Part shown: positions 63,782-64,000 of the stretch, in pieces
Layout: every line of letters begins with the position of its first letter
Position numbering within the stretch: the first letter of the stretch is position 1
Assembly (NCBI RefSeq): GCF_000429245.1
Contig: NZ_AUBM01000011.1
Coordinates: forward strand, 97,044 to 161,043
Reading direction: 5' to 3'
Source: Schaalia georgiae DSM 6843
GTDB taxonomy: Bacteria; Actinomycetota; Actinomycetes; Actinomycetales; Actinomycetaceae
DNA length: 64,000 nt
The notes under the pieces: generated by a model
What the model was told of the DNA's origin: nothing
Databases searched by the model: none
Seen by the model: only the letters and a program-made list of their open reading frames with translations
Translations under genes and position numbers: made by a program

Positions 63782-64000
63782 TTAGTGGCCGTCTTGTTCG
63801 TCGGCGGTGTCGGTCAGGTCGATGCGTAGGTGGGAGATGGGGAAGGGGTCGGACCTCTCGGTGGTGGTCACTACTGCTGGGAGGGTGAGGGTTTGGCCGG
63901 TGAAGGGGTTGGTGGTGGTGGCGTCCCACGTGGTCGTCAACGTGATCACCCGTCTTTCGTCCCCGTGGGTGGTCTGCTCGTAGTGGTGGGTCAGGCGGGC
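63782..64000 (-). CDS. Hypothetical protein, C-terminal 72 residues (5' end outside window)
   Basis: The frame is open from the right edge to a TAA at 63782-63784. The visible part (RLTHHYEQTTHGDERRVITLTTTWDATT... ending TDTADEQDGH) is Thr-rich, like the gene that follows 97 bases downstream on the same strand, and probably belongs to the same transcript. It is too short to assign to a family. Confidence 0.6.
   Translation of the reverse strand, partial: ARLTHHYEQTTHGDERRVITLTTTWDATTTNPFTGQTLTLPAVVTTTERSDPFPISHLRIDLTDTADEQDGH

Overview
The window looks like a chromosome segment of a high-GC actinobacterium. The best guess is a facultatively anaerobic, host-associated member of the Actinomycetaceae (Schaalia/Actinomyces type). 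This rests on strong G/C third-position bias, actinobacterial housekeeping gene order (rpmB-DAK2-recG-rsmD-coaD; rne-rplU-rpmA-obgE-proBA-nadD-rsfS), an actinobacterial-style translational ileS T-box, anaerobic glycerol-3-phosphate dehydrogenase together with cytochrome bd oxidase, and several exported proteins carrying choline-binding-type cell-wall repeats. The species assignment is inference; no database was searched.

Layout. 1-1 kb: 3' part of a TetR-type regulator, an 80-bp inverted-repeat element and a broken XRE regulator. 1-8.3 kb: rpmB (minus), then a plus-strand run DAK2 protein, recG, rsmD, coaD, coiled-coil protein, DUF177 protein, rnc, mostly overlapping by a few bases. 8.3-14.9 kb: a NarL-type response regulator, a large secreted GH29 fucosidase and a convergent GAF histidine kinase. 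14.8-21 kb: cydABDC on the minus strand, whose last gene overlaps the histidine kinase, so kinase and oxidase are probably co-transcribed. 21.5-30.8 kb: RNase E/G, L21, L27, Obg, proline biosynthesis, NAD adenylyltransferase, ribosome silencing factor and a histidine phosphatase. 31-35.8 kb: tRNA-Ala(GGC) with a strong hairpin, then two surface proteins: a CAP-domain protein with an LAxTG sorting signal, and an HtaA-like protein behind a DtxR/IdeR-type iron box. 36-40.8 kb: M1 and M13 metallopeptidases. 41-46 kb: glpABC and a short-chain dehydrogenase. 46-49 kb: a Cys-type sulfatase with its radical-SAM maturase. 49-51 kb: a DUF1980/DUF318 membrane pair. 51-54.7 kb: T-box and ileS. 55-58.4 kb: CMD-family protein with a MerR regulator, then an ABC-2 exporter. 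58.5-62 kb: a large secreted subtilase. 62.4-64 kb: a DUF6318-type membrane protein and the end of another gene entering from the right.

The most interesting pattern is that three unrelated exported proteins (fucosidase, HtaA-like protein, subtilase), each in a different place, end in the same module: a lead-in block followed by tandem GW-type repeats. This suggests a shared non-covalent surface display system for glycan, iron/heme and protein foraging. Glycan desulfation (sulfatase plus maturase) and defucosylation fit host-mucin use. Other points are a precise DtxR-like box against the -10 of the HtaA-like gene, an ileS leader whose Shine-Dalgarno pairs with a segment just after the T-box, and several genes preceded by a TANNNT-N6/7-start arrangement typical of leaderless transcripts.
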